Source: Flavobacterium sp. SUN052
GTDB lineage: Bacteria; Bacteroidota; Bacteroidia; Flavobacteriales; Flavobacteriaceae
Assembly: GCF_028867935.1 (NCBI RefSeq)
Contig: NZ_JAPQNS010000003.1
Location: 186,001 to 250,000 of the forward strand
Reading direction: 5' to 3'
DNA length: 64,000 nt
Position numbers and translations under genes: made by a program. Below are positions 45,255 to 56,000 of the stretch, piece after piece. How positions within the stretch are numbered: the first letter of the stretch is position 1; the number at the start of each line of letters is the position of its first letter. Under the pieces are notes generated by a model. It was not told the DNA's origin. It saw only the letters and a list, made by a program, of their open reading frames with translations, and did not search any database.

Positions 45255-45411
45255 AAAAAAACGGGTGAATATAGTCGGGGTATTTCATGCCAAACCTGTT
45301 CATTTCCGACGTGGCACACAAGAACGAGTTTGTCAACTGTGTGACTTTCTTTACAAACTCACTTGTTTTTCTTGTGAAGCAAAATCGGCACCTAACAAAA
45401 CTGTTTTTGGG

Positions 45412-45419
45412 TATATTTG
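45412..45419 (+). promoter_or_regulatory. -7 promoter element of the histidine kinase gene (TATATTTG)
   Basis: TATATTTG is an exact match to TAnnTTTG. No TTG is present at the right spacing upstream, so the promoter may depend on an activator. The transcript would start about 37 bases before ATG 45463. Confidence 0.45.
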
Positions 45420-45462
45420 ACGCAGGGCATAGCCGTTGCTGCCTTTTACAATCCACACCTTA

Positions 45463-47172
45463 ATGAATCGTTTCTCATCCTTTTTTGGTCTGTTGTTGCT
45501 TTGGCTCCTAGTGCCTGATGTAGCTTCAGCACAAGAAGCCCCCTCCCTTAGCGTCGATTCGGTTAAAATCCAGAATGCTCGAACTGCGGAGCAAGAAGCG
45601 ATTCAGAAAAATGACTCGCTGTTGCTGGCCGAAGCCTGGTATCAGTATGGCAAAACGTATGTCTCGGTGGGCGACTACCGAACCTCTCAACTGTATTTCC
45701 TGAAAGCGTTGCGCATTCTGGTCTCGCGGGGTAACTCGCCCGAACTGAGCCGATTGTATTACCGGCTTAGTGAAGCCGAACGGAGAAACAGTAACTACGG
45801 CAAAGCCATGCGCTATGCCCAACTTTCGCTGCGCGTTGCCCAACGCACTCAATCCAGTCTAGCCTTGATACGAGCATATCAAGGATTGGGTATGATTTAT
45901 GAACATAATTGGATTGAGCGGGGCGGAGGTAGCCAGGCCGACTTTAACCAGATCATTAACTGCTACCGGGAGGTGAAGCGGTTGTGTTATAAGACAAACG
46001 ACACCTTGGGGATAGCCGAAGCCAGCAATAATATCGGCCGGTTTTTTGCCAGAACGGGCAATCCCCAGGCCATTCCGTACTTGAAAAAAGCCCTGCACCT
46101 GTTCACATTAAAAAAGGCGGTACTTACGCAGGCAAGTGTCACAATTGAATTAGCCAGGGCTTATCTGAAAATAGGCCAGCTTAATCGGGCAGAGCAGTCC
46201 CTGTTAGCCGCCAATGAACTGTTTATCATTCATCAACTCAATGAATTTGATGTTCGAGCGAGTTTAGAAAATACGTTTGTTGCTTACTATGAGCGCGTTG
46301 GCCAATGGAAAGCTGCCCTTGAGCATTACAAAAAAATTAACGCGCTCCAAACCAGTCAACTTATTGCCGATCGCAACGGGGCCGTCTCCCGCCTAAACAT
46401 CGAATACGAAACCGAGAGGAAGGAAGCACAGCTTCGGACTCAAAACAGCGAACTGACTAACCTGCGGGTTCAGCAACGTTTTCTGGTCGTTATCGCCGTG
46501 CTGTTGTTGGTAACGATTGGGTTAAGTGCAGTATTTTTCCGACTCTACCGAAAGACGCAGCGCGTCAGCCGTCAAAACGAGGAATTGATTAAAGAGCAAA
46601 ACCACCGGGTCAAAAACAATTTGCAGGTAGTGTCGAGCTTGCTTAGTCTGCAATCAAAACGACTGACGGATCAGGGAGCTAAAAAAGCCATCGAAGAAAG
46701 TCGGATGCGTGTTCAGTCGATGGCTATTCTGCACCAGAAATTGTACGATGGCAGTCAGTTGGCTGCTGTCGATCTTGATGAATTTATTCCGGAACTGGTC
46801 AATAGTATTTTGAACGCCTATGGGTATCCAGCGGTAGAACCCGAATGCGTTATTGACCCCATTGTGCTGTCGGCGGATAAGGCTGTTCCGCTTGGTCTAA
46901 TTCTGAATGAGTTGACGACCAACGCCTGTAAATACGCTTTCCCTCCAACTGAAAATCCCTGTTACTTTATTGCCTGTAGCTGCTATAAACAAGTAGTTGA
47001 ACTTATTGTAAGTGACAACGGACCCGGCATAGGTAAGCAACCCCCAACGAAGTCGTTTGGAATGCAACTTATTCAGGCTCAGGTTGAGCAGTTGCGCGGC
47101 ACGTACTTGTTCGGTTCTGATGGTGGGGCAATCTATAAGGGGACAACGTTCACATTGACTTTTAACCAATAA
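45463..47172 (+). CDS. TPR sensor histidine kinase (HisKA_2 type)
   Basis: The 569-residue protein has a signal or first membrane segment (FFGLLLLWLLVPDVASA) and a periplasmic array of about six TPR units (AEAWYQYGKTYVSVGDYRTSQ and others). A transmembrane helix follows at FLVVIAVLLLVTIGLSAVFF. The dimerisation box EQNHRVKNNLQVVSSLLSLQ contains the phospho-accepting histidine, and the HATPase domain shows LNELTTNACKYA and VSDNGPGIG. This HWE-like class pairs with LytTR response regulators; one follows eight bases downstream. ATG 45463 is preferred over an in-frame start at 45436. Confidence 0.9.
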   Translation: MNRFSSFFGLLLLWLLVPDVASAQEAPSLSVDSVKIQNARTAEQEAIQKNDSLLLAEAWYQYGKTYVSVGDYRTSQLYFLKALRILVSRGNSPELSRLYYRLSEAERRNSNYGKAMRYAQLSLRVAQRTQSSLALIRAYQGLGMIYEHNWIERGGGSQADFNQIINCYREVKRLCYKTNDTLGIAEASNNIGRFFARTGNPQAIPYLKKALHLFTLKKAVLTQASVTIELARAYLKIGQLNRAEQSLLAANELFIIHQLNEFDVRASLENTFVAYYERVGQWKAALEHYKKINALQTSQLIADRNGAVSRLNIEYETERKEAQLRTQNSELTNLRVQQRFLVVIAVLLLVTIGLSAVFFRLYRKTQRVSRQNEELIKEQNHRVKNNLQVVSSLLSLQSKRLTDQGAKKAIEESRMRVQSMAILHQKLYDGSQLAAVDLDEFIPELVNSILNAYGYPAVEPECVIDPIVLSADKAVPLGLILNELTTNACKYAFPPTENPCYFIACSCYKQVVELIVSDNGPGIGKQPPTKSFGMQLIQAQVEQLRGTYLFGSDGGAIYKGTTFTLTFNQ

Positions 47173-47180
47173 ACTACATC

Positions 47181-47912
47181 ATGAAACCCTTGAAAATTCT
47201 GATTGTAGAAGATGAAACGATAACCGCAATGGACCTTCGCGAAACCCTGGAAGAAGCAGGTCATACCGTGACAGCGATTACCCGTGACTATCATGCGGCC
47301 GTAAAATCAGTAAAAAACCATCCGCCTGAGCTCGCCCTTATCGATATTCAGTTGGACGGTTCGCCAGTAAATGGAATTGAAACAGCCAAAGAACTACTTC
47401 GTAATCATCGAATGCCAATTATTTACCTGACTGCTAACTCGGAGCCTGAGACGATAGCACAGGCTAAAGAAACGGTTCCTGCTGCTTACATTCTTAAACC
47501 ATTTCGGCACGATGAACTGAATGTGCAGATTGATATAGCCTATCATTATTTTCAGGCCATTATTACAGGCGGTAACGGGGCTGGGTACTTGTACTGGCCA
47601 ATTGATCAAGGGTATGAACGGGTAGACCCTCGACAGGTATTGTATCTACAGGCAGATGGAGCTTACGCAAGGGCGTTTGTCGTTGGAATAGAACAGCCTT
47701 ATCATATCGCTACAAACCTGAAGCATTTAGCTCAGTATTTTCCCCAACCCAATTTCTATCGACTGTCAAGGTCACTGATTATCAATCTGAACTATCTGAA
47801 GCGGCTGGAACAGAATCACCTATTTCTAGCAGACCATACTAGTCCCATTCAGATTCCCAATGCTAGTCGGAAAGAATTGCTCAGACGGCTGACCGTGATT
47901 CGGACGAAGTGA
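47181..47912 (+). CDS. LytTR-family response regulator
   Basis: The 243-residue protein has a receiver domain: ILIVEDETITAMD at the start, the phosphorylated aspartate in ALIDIQLDGS, the threonine in IIYLTANS and the lysine in ILKPF. A LytTR domain follows, with VLYLQADGAYARAFV and FYRLSRSLIINLNYLKRLEQ. It is the partner of the upstream kinase. Targets probably include the divergent LytTR and collagen-like lipoprotein operon, though this cannot be proven from sequence. Confidence 0.92.
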   Translation: MKPLKILIVEDETITAMDLRETLEEAGHTVTAITRDYHAAVKSVKNHPPELALIDIQLDGSPVNGIETAKELLRNHRMPIIYLTANSEPETIAQAKETVPAAYILKPFRHDELNVQIDIAYHYFQAIITGGNGAGYLYWPIDQGYERVDPRQVLYLQADGAYARAFVVGIEQPYHIATNLKHLAQYFPQPNFYRLSRSLIINLNYLKRLEQNHLFLADHTSPIQIPNASRKELLRRLTVIRTK

Positions 47913-47947
47913 TTTGGTTTGATAGACAGTGCCTTTCAAACCAAATC
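47911..47947. terminator. Hairpin joining two convergent stop codons
   Basis: GATTTGGTTTGA at 47911-47922 pairs with TCAAACCAAATC at 47936-47947. It includes the TGA stop of the response regulator and the TGA stop of the convergent oxidoreductase. There is no clear T-run. Confidence 0.5.
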
Positions 47948-49129
47948 CCGCTCTACAATTTTTCCGCTTGCTTTTTCTTTCAAAATCACTTTGTGCCGAC
48001 CGTCGTGGGTAACCTCCTCTTTGATTAGGTAATGGTCAGCATCGTATTCCGTAAGCGTTTGCTCCTGCAATAAACCTTCTTTGCCTCGCCAGACGGGTAA
48101 CTGAACGGGCTCCCACTGCTTGGTTTCTGCCGATTTATAAGCGGCATCCAGAATCGCGTTCACCACATAGCCGTCATAAAAGGTTTCGGCAGCGTCGTGT
48201 CCCGACTCCACCGCTTTAAACATGTCGGTAAACATGTGGTTGTAGCCCAGATCGTTTACTTCGTCGCCAACGGGGAATAGCCAGCCCGCATTGGATTCGG
48301 CTTTTTCGGCTATATAGTCGGAGGCTTTACCGGTGGTGAACATTTCAAAGCCCGTACGCAGGAAGTTATTGATCCAGATGGTGCCTTCTGTGCCCATTAC
48401 CTCGTCACGGAGGTCCATGCCACCCCGGAACGTCCAGCTCACTTCAAACTGCCCGATGGCTCCGTTTTCGTATTTCACCAGGGCGATAGCGTGATCTTCG
48501 GCGTCGATGGGTTTCACCTGGGTGGCTGCCCAGCACATCACCTCCACCGGGCGAACATCTTTCCCGATAAAATTTCGGGCAATCTCAACGCAATGACAGC
48601 CCAGATCAAGCATACAGCCGCCCCCGGCCTGCTCTTTGTCCCAAAACCAGTTGGAGTGTGGACCAGGGTGAGTTTCACGCGATTTTGCCCAGAGAATGCG
48701 TCCTAACGCGCCATTTTTAACGGTTTCGAGAGCTTTCAGGAATTTAGGTGAGTAGCAGAGATCTTCGAGATATCCACCGAAAATACCGGCTTCTTCCACC
48801 AGTTGCATCATGTGCAGGGCTTCGGCTGCCGTACGGCCCAGCGGTTTAGTACAGATTACGTTCTTCTTGTGTTTGGCGCACAATTCAACAGCAGGGGCAT
48901 GAAGGTTATTGGGCAGGGCAATGCACACCATGTTCACATCGGGGTGTGCAATAACTTCTTCCATGTCTGTTGATGAGAACGAGCAACCATAGTCGCTGGC
49001 AAATTTCTGAGCAGTTTCTTCCCGGCGGGCGTAGATAGCCACCACCTGATCGCGGCTCCGCTGACCGTGGAGCGATTCGGCATAGAAGCGGCCAATGAAG
49101 CCGCCCCCTAGCATGGCAATTTTTTGCAT
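47936..49129 (-). CDS. Gfo/Idh/MocA-family oxidoreductase
   Basis: The 397-residue protein has an N-terminal Rossmann fold (KIAMLGGGFIGRFYAESL), the conserved CTKPLGRTAAEA segment that provides the EKP-type lysine, and GGGCMLDLGCHCVEIARNFIG, the active-site histidine region. Members oxidise or reduce sugars, inositols or related compounds with NAD(P). The gene is alone and divergent from pnuC by 60 bases, so the substrate is unknown. Confidence 0.9.
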   Translation of the reverse strand: MQKIAMLGGGFIGRFYAESLHGQRSRDQVVAIYARREETAQKFASDYGCSFSSTDMEEVIAHPDVNMVCIALPNNLHAPAVELCAKHKKNVICTKPLGRTAAEALHMMQLVEEAGIFGGYLEDLCYSPKFLKALETVKNGALGRILWAKSRETHPGPHSNWFWDKEQAGGGCMLDLGCHCVEIARNFIGKDVRPVEVMCWAATQVKPIDAEDHAIALVKYENGAIGQFEVSWTFRGGMDLRDEVMGTEGTIWINNFLRTGFEMFTTGKASDYIAEKAESNAGWLFPVGDEVNDLGYNHMFTDMFKAVESGHDAAETFYDGYVVNAILDAAYKSAETKQWEPVQLPVWRGKEGLLQEQTLTEYDADHYLIKEEVTHDGRHKVILKEKASGKIVERDLV

Positions 49130-49189
49130 AAGTCGTTTGTGTAATTTCGCATCACTAAAAGGCTTGCAACGGAGCCAATCCTACTACTC

Positions 49190-49870
49190 ATGCCCAATTT
49201 TTTTGACATCAATAGTATTTTCTTTACCGTTTGGGGCTATGCCATGAGCTACCTCGAATTTTTTGGGGTCGTGAGTGGAGCAGTGGCGGTGTGGCTTTCA
49301 GCGAGGGCTAATGTCTGGAGTTGGCCCATTGGCGCGGCCAGCGTAGTACTGTTTTTTTTCCTGTTTTATCAGATCCAGCTTTACCCCGATATGTTTTTAC
49401 AGGTGTTCTTTTTCGTGACCAACCTACAGGGCTGGTGGCGGTGGACTCACCCGAAATCCGGTGAGGAGAATAAACTGGATCAACTTAAAATTTCGCGGAT
49501 GCCTACCCGGCAACTAATCACCTGGTCAGCGGCAGGCATAGCGGTAACAGCCCTGCTGGGTACATTTGCCAGTAACTTACATACGCTGTTTCCAATAGCG
49601 TTTAGTAAGCCGAGCGCTTTCCCGTATGTAGACTCGTTTACGACAACCATGAGTATTGTGGCTACCTACATGATGATCCAGAAACGGGTTGAATGTTGGT
49701 ACGTCTGGTTATTGGTAGACGTAGTGTTAACGTATGTTTACTATGTGAAGGATGTGAAACTGGTCTCGGCTGAGTACTTCGTATTTTGCTTTATTGCGCT
49801 ACAGGGAGCCTGGTACTGGACTCGTGAGTATCAGACATACAGCCACTTAAAGACGTCGGTAAAGTCATAG
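49190..49870 (+). CDS. pnuC: PnuC-family vitamin transporter
   Basis: The 226-residue membrane protein has about seven helices. YLEFFGVVSGAVAVWLSARANVWSWPIG and FVTNLQGWWRWTH contain the tryptophan-rich motifs of PnuC transporters, which move nicotinamide riboside by facilitated diffusion. Bacteroidota also have PnuT-type thiamine carriers in the same family, so thiamine is an alternative substrate. I see no TPP riboswitch in the 60-base leader, which favours the nicotinamide riboside assignment slightly. Confidence 0.85.
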   Translation: MPNFFDINSIFFTVWGYAMSYLEFFGVVSGAVAVWLSARANVWSWPIGAASVVLFFFLFYQIQLYPDMFLQVFFFVTNLQGWWRWTHPKSGEENKLDQLKISRMPTRQLITWSAAGIAVTALLGTFASNLHTLFPIAFSKPSAFPYVDSFTTTMSIVATYMMIQKRVECWYVWLLVDVVLTYVYYVKDVKLVSAEYFVFCFIALQGAWYWTREYQTYSHLKTSVKS

Positions 49871-49987
49871 TCTAATTTAAGATACAAACATGATAGGATA
49901 TATAAACAAAGAAAAAATATATTGTATTTAATAAAGAATCTTAGTGTATAACAAACTAACTATTAGGTATTTAGTTTAAATGCGATA

Positions 49988-49995
49988 TAATTTTG
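49988..49995 (+). promoter_or_regulatory. -7 promoter element of the CBM48 gene (TAATTTTG)
   Basis: TAATTTTG matches TAnnTTTG exactly. It falls inside a longer reading frame, which shows that the gene starts at ATG 50022 and not at 49980. The -33 region is not consensus. Confidence 0.5.
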
Positions 49996-50021
49996 CATTG
50001 AAAACCAAACAATCATTTCAT

Positions 50022-50330
50022 ATGGCATTAGCCAAACAATTTCTCAAGAGCAAGCCAGTAGCCAAAGTTACCTTTGAACTGCCTGCTGAGGCTGTGAACG
50101 GTGGTAAACTAGTATCATTGGTTGGTGAATTCAATGATTGGGACGTGGCGGCTCAACCGCTTAAGAAGCAAAAAGACGGATCATACAAGACAACGCTCGA
50201 ACTACCCGTAGGCAGCGAATATCAATATCGTTTTGTGATCGACGGAGCAACCTGGACGAACGACTGGTCGGCTGACAAATATGTGGCCAGTGGCGTTTCT
50301 GCCGAAGAGAACTCGGTAGTAGTATTGTAA
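50022..50330 (+). CDS. Glycogen-binding (CBM48/isoamylase N-terminal-like) protein
   Basis: The product of 102 residues is a single early-set immunoglobulin-like domain: ALAKQFLKSKPVAKVTFELP, then VSLVGEFNDWDVAAQPLKKQ with the FNDW carbohydrate-binding tryptophan, and YQYRFVIDGATWTNDWSADK with the second tryptophan. Stand-alone CBM48 proteins are common in Bacteroidota and may bind glycogen or act as small scaffolds. A strong terminator follows directly. Confidence 0.88.
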   Translation: MALAKQFLKSKPVAKVTFELPAEAVNGGKLVSLVGEFNDWDVAAQPLKKQKDGSYKTTLELPVGSEYQYRFVIDGATWTNDWSADKYVASGVSAEENSVVVL

Positions 50331-50376
50331 TAAAATTAGAAAGACCGGGTCTTCGTCCCGGTCTTTCTAATTTTAT
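50330..50376. terminator. Strong bidirectional terminator
   Basis: A perfect 20-bp stem joins 50330-50349 with 50357-50376 around the loop TCTTCGT, with A- and T-rich ends in both directions. It overlaps the stop codon of the convergent TIM barrel gene. Confidence 0.9.
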
Positions 50377-51308
50377 ACCGTAAAGTTGTCCGATTCAACA
50401 TAGGCTCGGATCAGAGCTTCTTCGCCTTCTTTGCCGGGGCGAGAGTTGCCGTGTTCCATGCCCCAGATAAACTCTTTGTTCTCGGCTTTGGCTTTCTGGT
50501 AAACGTGTTTGAAGACGTTTTTGTAATTGATTTCGCCCGTTGTCGGCTCCTTCCGCCCCGGATTGTCTCCAATCTGAAAGTACCCAATCTCGTTCCAGCA
50601 CCAGTTAATATGGGGAATAATGTGTCCCTCATTTTTCTGCATGTGATACACGTCGAACAGAATCTTACACGATGGGCTGTTAACTCCCCGGCATATTTCG
50701 TACGTCTGATCGGAGGTGCGCAAAAACAGATTGGGCGTATCACTGAGCGGCTCTAATACCATCACAATACCGGCCGGAGCCAGAATGTCGGCTCCCCGCC
50801 GTAACGCATCGATCACGTGTCCGGTTTGAATACCAATAGGCAGATTCCGCTCAAAATCGCCGGGCACGACGGTTGTTAACTTACCATTGCACCGCTTGGC
50901 AGTCTCAACGGCTTTCCGACAGCCATTCAGGAAAATATCCACAAATTCCTGCTTCCCAGCAGCTAGGGTGTTCTGCCCGTTTCCGCCTTTGTCAAGAACA
51001 AAAACCCCCATTTTCATACCCAGTCGGGCCATTTCGGCACCCATTTTCTCCTGTAAGGCTGGGTCACGGCCCATCATGCCGTTGTCTTCCATAGCCGTAA
51101 ACCCCTGATCGGCCATGAACTTAATCTGGTCGATAGGATCTTTACCAGCCGAATTTTCAAACATACCAATGTGCGGGGCATAGTGTAGTTTGAACTTATT
51201 TTTACCCAGATTAGCGGGTTGCGAGTGCCAGTTGGTAGCCATAGCCCCACCCGACAAAGCGGTTCCGGCGGCTACGGAAGCGGATTTCAAAAAATTTCGG
51301 CGAACCAT
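50373..51308 (-). CDS. Tat-exported TIM barrel sugar isomerase-like protein
   Basis: The 311-residue protein starts with a twin-arginine signal (VRRNFLKSASVAAGTAL). The rest matches the hydroxypyruvate isomerase/xylose isomerase-like TIM barrel: MADQGFTAMEDNGMMGR, VMVLEPLSDTPNLFL, CKILFDVYHMQKNEGH and IGYFQIGDNPGRKEPTTGEI. These include the glutamate, aspartate and histidine that bind metal in the family. It should act in the periplasm. The substrate is unknown. Confidence 0.88.
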   Translation of the reverse strand: MVRRNFLKSASVAAGTALSGGAMATNWHSQPANLGKNKFKLHYAPHIGMFENSAGKDPIDQIKFMADQGFTAMEDNGMMGRDPALQEKMGAEMARLGMKMGVFVLDKGGNGQNTLAAGKQEFVDIFLNGCRKAVETAKRCNGKLTTVVPGDFERNLPIGIQTGHVIDALRRGADILAPAGIVMVLEPLSDTPNLFLRTSDQTYEICRGVNSPSCKILFDVYHMQKNEGHIIPHINWCWNEIGYFQIGDNPGRKEPTTGEINYKNVFKHVYQKAKAENKEFIWGMEHGNSRPGKEGEEALIRAYVESDNFTV

Positions 51309-51391
51309 TTGATGCTGTAGTTGAAGTTCAGACTATACGTAAATGTAGTGTAGCAAGAAAAGCTACTGATTTAAGTCCCGCAATTACACGA

Positions 51392-52750
51392 TCATAAGCT
51401 CAACACGGCGAACTCAACCCGCCGGTTAACCTTACGTTCCTCATCGGTGCCCTTTGTCAGAATGGGTCGCGTATCGCCGTAGCCGATAGTTTGAATGCGG
51501 TCGCGGTCAATTCCCTGCTGTACCAGATACCGTTGGCAAGCGAGCACCCGGTCCTGCGAAAGCTGAAGGTTTTTGGCGTGGTCGCCAATAATATCGGTAT
51601 GCCCTTCAAGCCGGATAGACATGTTCGGGTTATTGACCATCATGGCCGTAACCTGGTTCAGTTCAGAAAACGAAGCGGCCAGTAAGTCGGCCTTCGACAT
51701 CTCGAAGTAGATATTCTTCAGGGCAATTTTATCGCCAACCGCTAGAGGAATCAGCGCAATGTTCTGCGTAAAGTTCTGATTACCTGTCACCTTGGTAAGG
51801 TCGAGCGTCCCGCTTGCCGATTGGTAGCCCCGCGCCGAGGCAATGTACGTGTAAATCTGCCCCTTTACGAGCGACATACGGTACCCGCCTGTGGAAGCAA
51901 AACTCTGCACCGAATCAACGGATTTTTTACTGGCCGAAAATTGGTAATTGATGGTAGCCGTTACGGGCCGTTTAGATTTTGAATCGCTCACAATACCCGC
52001 CACAGTTACCATTGTGGGCGCTGGAGCAGGCTTAGTGGTTGGGGCAGGTGCTGGAATCGGCGTTTCGCCCCCCGTCTGACCCGATGGCTGCGGCAGGGGT
52101 TTGGTGGTTTTAGGCGGTTTAGTGGTCGATGTTGACGGAGCCGGCGCGGGGGGCAGCGGGGTGGGAGCGGGCGTTGGTGCAGGCGAATACACCACGGCAT
52201 CAGCCGGATTTGACACATATAAATTGTAGATATTCCAGCAGACGATATAGTCGTAATCGTTGCATTCAAACAGATCGAACGTTTCAAGCCCTTTATCCAA
52301 ACGCTCGAAGTAAAGCGTAAAGGTTACCCGATCACCGGGATAGGTACTTATTTTATTGGGTTTGATGGGAATATCCTCAGCTTTAATAAATCGAAAGGTA
52401 CGCGCTCCGTTAGCGGCTACCAATTGAGCGTTAGGGTCAATTTCGATCGTATTACTACTAATTCGTCGTCCGTTCTGATCAACTCGGGGCTGTGATTTAT
52501 CCGTAAAGGTTAATGTCAAAATCGTGTAGTCGCGGGTTAGCCGAATATTATTAACGGTCACACCAGGATCGGCCGGGCGCGGATTTCCAGAGGGTTGGGG
52601 AGGGTATTGACCACCCGATGGATATTGGCCGCCCGAAGGATACTGACCACCATTGCCGCCACCGCCACCACTGGGGTACCCGAGCGGGCCAAAGGCACAG
52701 GACGAGAGGAAGCCCGCCAATAAAAGAAATATAAGACAGCGTAAATACAT
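51392..52750 (-). CDS. OmpA-family outer-membrane lipoprotein
   Basis: The 452-residue protein has a lipobox (GFLSSCAFG) and a low-complexity region with repeated GGQYPS units. A beta domain and a long proline-rich linker (PAPTPAPTPLPPAPAPS and later) come next. After a short carboxypeptidase-regulatory-like unit the protein ends in an OmpA domain (IYFEMSKADLLAASF, IRLEGHTDIIGD, LSQDRVLACQRYLVQQGI and GYGDTRPI) that binds peptidoglycan. It should tether the outer membrane to the wall. Confidence 0.88.
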   Translation of the reverse strand: MYLRCLIFLLLAGFLSSCAFGPLGYPSGGGGGNGGQYPSGGQYPSGGQYPPQPSGNPRPADPGVTVNNIRLTRDYTILTLTFTDKSQPRVDQNGRRISSNTIEIDPNAQLVAANGARTFRFIKAEDIPIKPNKISTYPGDRVTFTLYFERLDKGLETFDLFECNDYDYIVCWNIYNLYVSNPADAVVYSPAPTPAPTPLPPAPAPSTSTTKPPKTTKPLPQPSGQTGGETPIPAPAPTTKPAPAPTMVTVAGIVSDSKSKRPVTATINYQFSASKKSVDSVQSFASTGGYRMSLVKGQIYTYIASARGYQSASGTLDLTKVTGNQNFTQNIALIPLAVGDKIALKNIYFEMSKADLLAASFSELNQVTAMMVNNPNMSIRLEGHTDIIGDHAKNLQLSQDRVLACQRYLVQQGIDRDRIQTIGYGDTRPILTKGTDEERKVNRRVEFAVLSL

Positions 52751-53012
52751 AGAAAAGATAGCGTTTAAGTGGGTACTGAAATCGGCGAGACAGCTAAGCC
52801 GAAAGGTACATAGTTTAGCGGATTTTACTAGTTTATGGGTGTGCTCGGGACAAACGCCCCCGAACGATACGAATTAAACCCTGGCTCTGAAATCTGGTCA
52901 AATCTGTGCAATTTGACCCCTGGCTGCATCAAAGCCGTAAGTAGGGATGTCTCTTATTCAGAAAGATCATGGCCGCAAAAGCGGACATCTCTCGTAAAAT
53001 TTGACCGTTATC

Positions 53013-56000
53013 ATGAATCGTATTCCCACCGCGCTGGCGCTTTGTTTGCTGGCAGTTACGTTTATTCTCGCGCAACAATCATCACAACCTCAACCAAAGC
53101 CCTTGCCCAAAACATACGAAGCGGCCTGGAAGCAAATTGACTCGCTCACAAAAAAAGGCCTGTTGCAGTCAGCGCTGACCCAAACGAATGCTGTACATGA
53201 CAAGGCGTTATCGGAGAAAAACTATCCCCAACTGGCTAAAGCAAGCATCAGTAGGGGTAGCCTCACCATGCAACTCGACCCGGCCCAATGGCCTGAGCAT
53301 ATTAAGGGGTTGGAAGCCGATGTCCGGCTTGTTCCTGAGCCGGCTCGTTCGGTGCTGCAATCGGTGTTGGGCGATGCCTATGTAGCGTTTTATCAGCGGA
53401 ACCGCTACCGAATTTACGACCGTAGCAAGGTTGCCGATGTGGGTAAAACTACCGATAGTACCGACCTCACTATCTGGGATGGTCCACGTATTGCGGGGGC
53501 GGCCAGTCGTGCTTACGTAGCTTCGATCAAAAATGAGGCTATTTTGCAGCAAACACCTCTTGCCGTTTACGCGCCTGTGGTGCAACCCGGTGATAAAGAG
53601 GGAGAGCGCTTACGGCCAACGCTGTTCGATTTGTTAGCGCACCGGGCTATTGCCTTCTTCCAGAATACCGAGTTTGAGACCGAAAACAATGTGTTTCGCT
53701 TTGAACTCGACCGCCCCGATTATTTCGCTAATCCCGACGTTTTTGCCAAACTGCCGCTGACCGCCAAACCCAATACTGTCCAAACAGGTCGAATGTTGGC
53801 GTTGCAAACGTATCAGCGGTTGCTGACTTTCCATACAAAGCAGGGTGCAAAAGCTGTTGATGCGTTGGTTGATGCTGATCTGGGACGGCTTCGGTTTGTG
53901 CGCCAATATAGTATCGTGGCGAATAAAGACACGCTGTATCAACAGAATCTGGAGCAGCAAATGGCTCGCTGGAAAGGCCAGCCTGCCGAAGCAGAATATG
54001 CCATTGCCCTCGCCCAATTGTTTCAGGAACAGGGAAGCCAATACCAACCCCTGACGAAACCCAGCACCAAAGGAGCGAATAAACGAGCTGCTGACCTCTG
54101 CCGCTATATTATCCGGCACTTCGCTAAAACACGGGCTGCTCAAGAGGCACAGGTCATGCTCGATCAACTCACGGCTCCGTCGATAGGCGCAACAGTTGAA
54201 ACCGTAAACGAACCTCAGAAGCCGTTTCGGGCGCGGATAGAATACCGGAATGTGCCGCAGGTTCATTACCGACTGTACAAAATCACGCCCGACGAGCGAT
54301 TCACCTTTGGTCAATTAGGCTATCAAAGTGAGGAGCAGCGGAATAAACTATTTACGCAACTCCTGGCTAAACCAATTGCCACCGAAGGCAAAGCAACCCT
54401 TCCCGACGATGGAGACCTAAATCAACATTCGGTGGAGATGCCCATTAATGGCGTTCCACTGGGACAATATGTGTTGCTTATTTCGGGCGACGCCACATTC
54501 AGTACCAAAGCGAAAAACCTGGCAACAGCTTTACTGACTGTTTCAAACCTGGGCTTCGTTATGAATAACGCCTACGGCACAGGCAACGACCGCACAATTT
54601 ACGTGACTGACCGCCAGACGGGTCAACCCTTGCCCAATGCCTCTGTCCAGTTGTTTAGTGTGGTCGACCGGTCGGGAAACGTGCCTCGTTTAAATCCCGG
54701 AGAAACCCGGCAGACAGATGCGAACGGGCGGGTGGTGTTCCCTAAAACGGACTTCAGCCAAAATCAGCAGGTTTACTTCCGCATTGGTCAAGGGAGCGAT
54801 GTGCTGTTTACAGATAATCAATACATCTATAACAACCAGCAGCAGCCCGAAGAGCAAAATATTCGGAGAGCTATACTGTTTACCGACCGGGCCATTTACC
54901 GCCCCGGTCAGCCTATTTACGTAAAGGGTTTGCTATACGAAGGCCGCGACAATCAGTTCACGGTCATGGCTAAAGAAGCTGTTGAACTGATTCTGAATGA
55001 TGTTAATGGCGAAAACGTAGCTACGCTAAAGTTGACTACCAATGAGTTTGGCTCCTTTACCGGCACGTTTACAGCTCCAGTCGGGCGGCTGACGGGTCCA
55101 ATGATCATTGCCTGCGAATACGGTCAAACGACCATTCTTATTGAAGAATACAAACGGCCAACATTTGCCGTGAAAGCCGATACCATCCGGCAGGCTATCC
55201 GTTTGGGGCAAACGGTTCGAGTTTCGGCCAAAGCGCAGACGTTTTCGGGTACCAATGTCGACGGTGCTTCGGTGCGGTATCGCGTCACCCGAACTTATGT
55301 ACAGCCACTGTGGGGTTGGGGCGGATGGGGTCGAAGTATTTGGCCTCCGCGCCAGTTAGCTCCCACCGAAATTGCTAACGGCGAAACCACCACCGATGCT
55401 ACCGGGGCCATCAGCCTGAGCTTCGTAGCGGCCCCCGACCCAACAATTGTCCGTACCGGTAATCTGACTTTTACATTTGATGTTACACTTGACGTGACCG
55501 ACCGGGCGGGCGAAACGCGAAGCACCACGCAATCGCTACAGATTGGCTATACAGCTTTGCAGGCGATCCTGAATGTTCCAGAACAGATACAACAGGGCGA
55601 TACCAAAACCTATGCCGTAAAGGCCACTAATCAGGCCGGAATTCCCGTGGCTATCCGGCAGGGCGAAGTCGTCATCACGCGCTTGCAGGCCCCCGCACAG
55701 CCGCTTCGCAAACGCCTTTGGGAAAGACCCGACCGCCAACTTCTGACCGAAACAGAATTCAAAAAGCTGTTTCCGAACGATGTGTATGCCGACGAAGACA
55801 ACCCGCTCAACTGGCCACAGACACGAGTATTGACAGCACAGCCCCAAGCGGTGTCGCTCAGCACGCTGCTCCCTGGAGAGTATTTTGCCGAAACAACCGT
55901 AACCGACTCGACTGGTGAGAAGGCCACTCAACGCCAGTTTTTTAGCGTAGTCGATGAGCGCACGGCTTCACAACGACCCGACGCCTGGGTACGGGCTACG

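Noticed and set aside
49130..49189. Possible riboswitch in front of pnuC
   Set aside because: The leader is only 60 bases and shows neither the TPP riboswitch CTGAGA core nor another aptamer that I recognise.
53634..54314. A 226-codon open frame antisense to the macroglobulin gene
   Set aside because: It lies wholly within the conserved gene and has low-complexity, non-protein-like composition.
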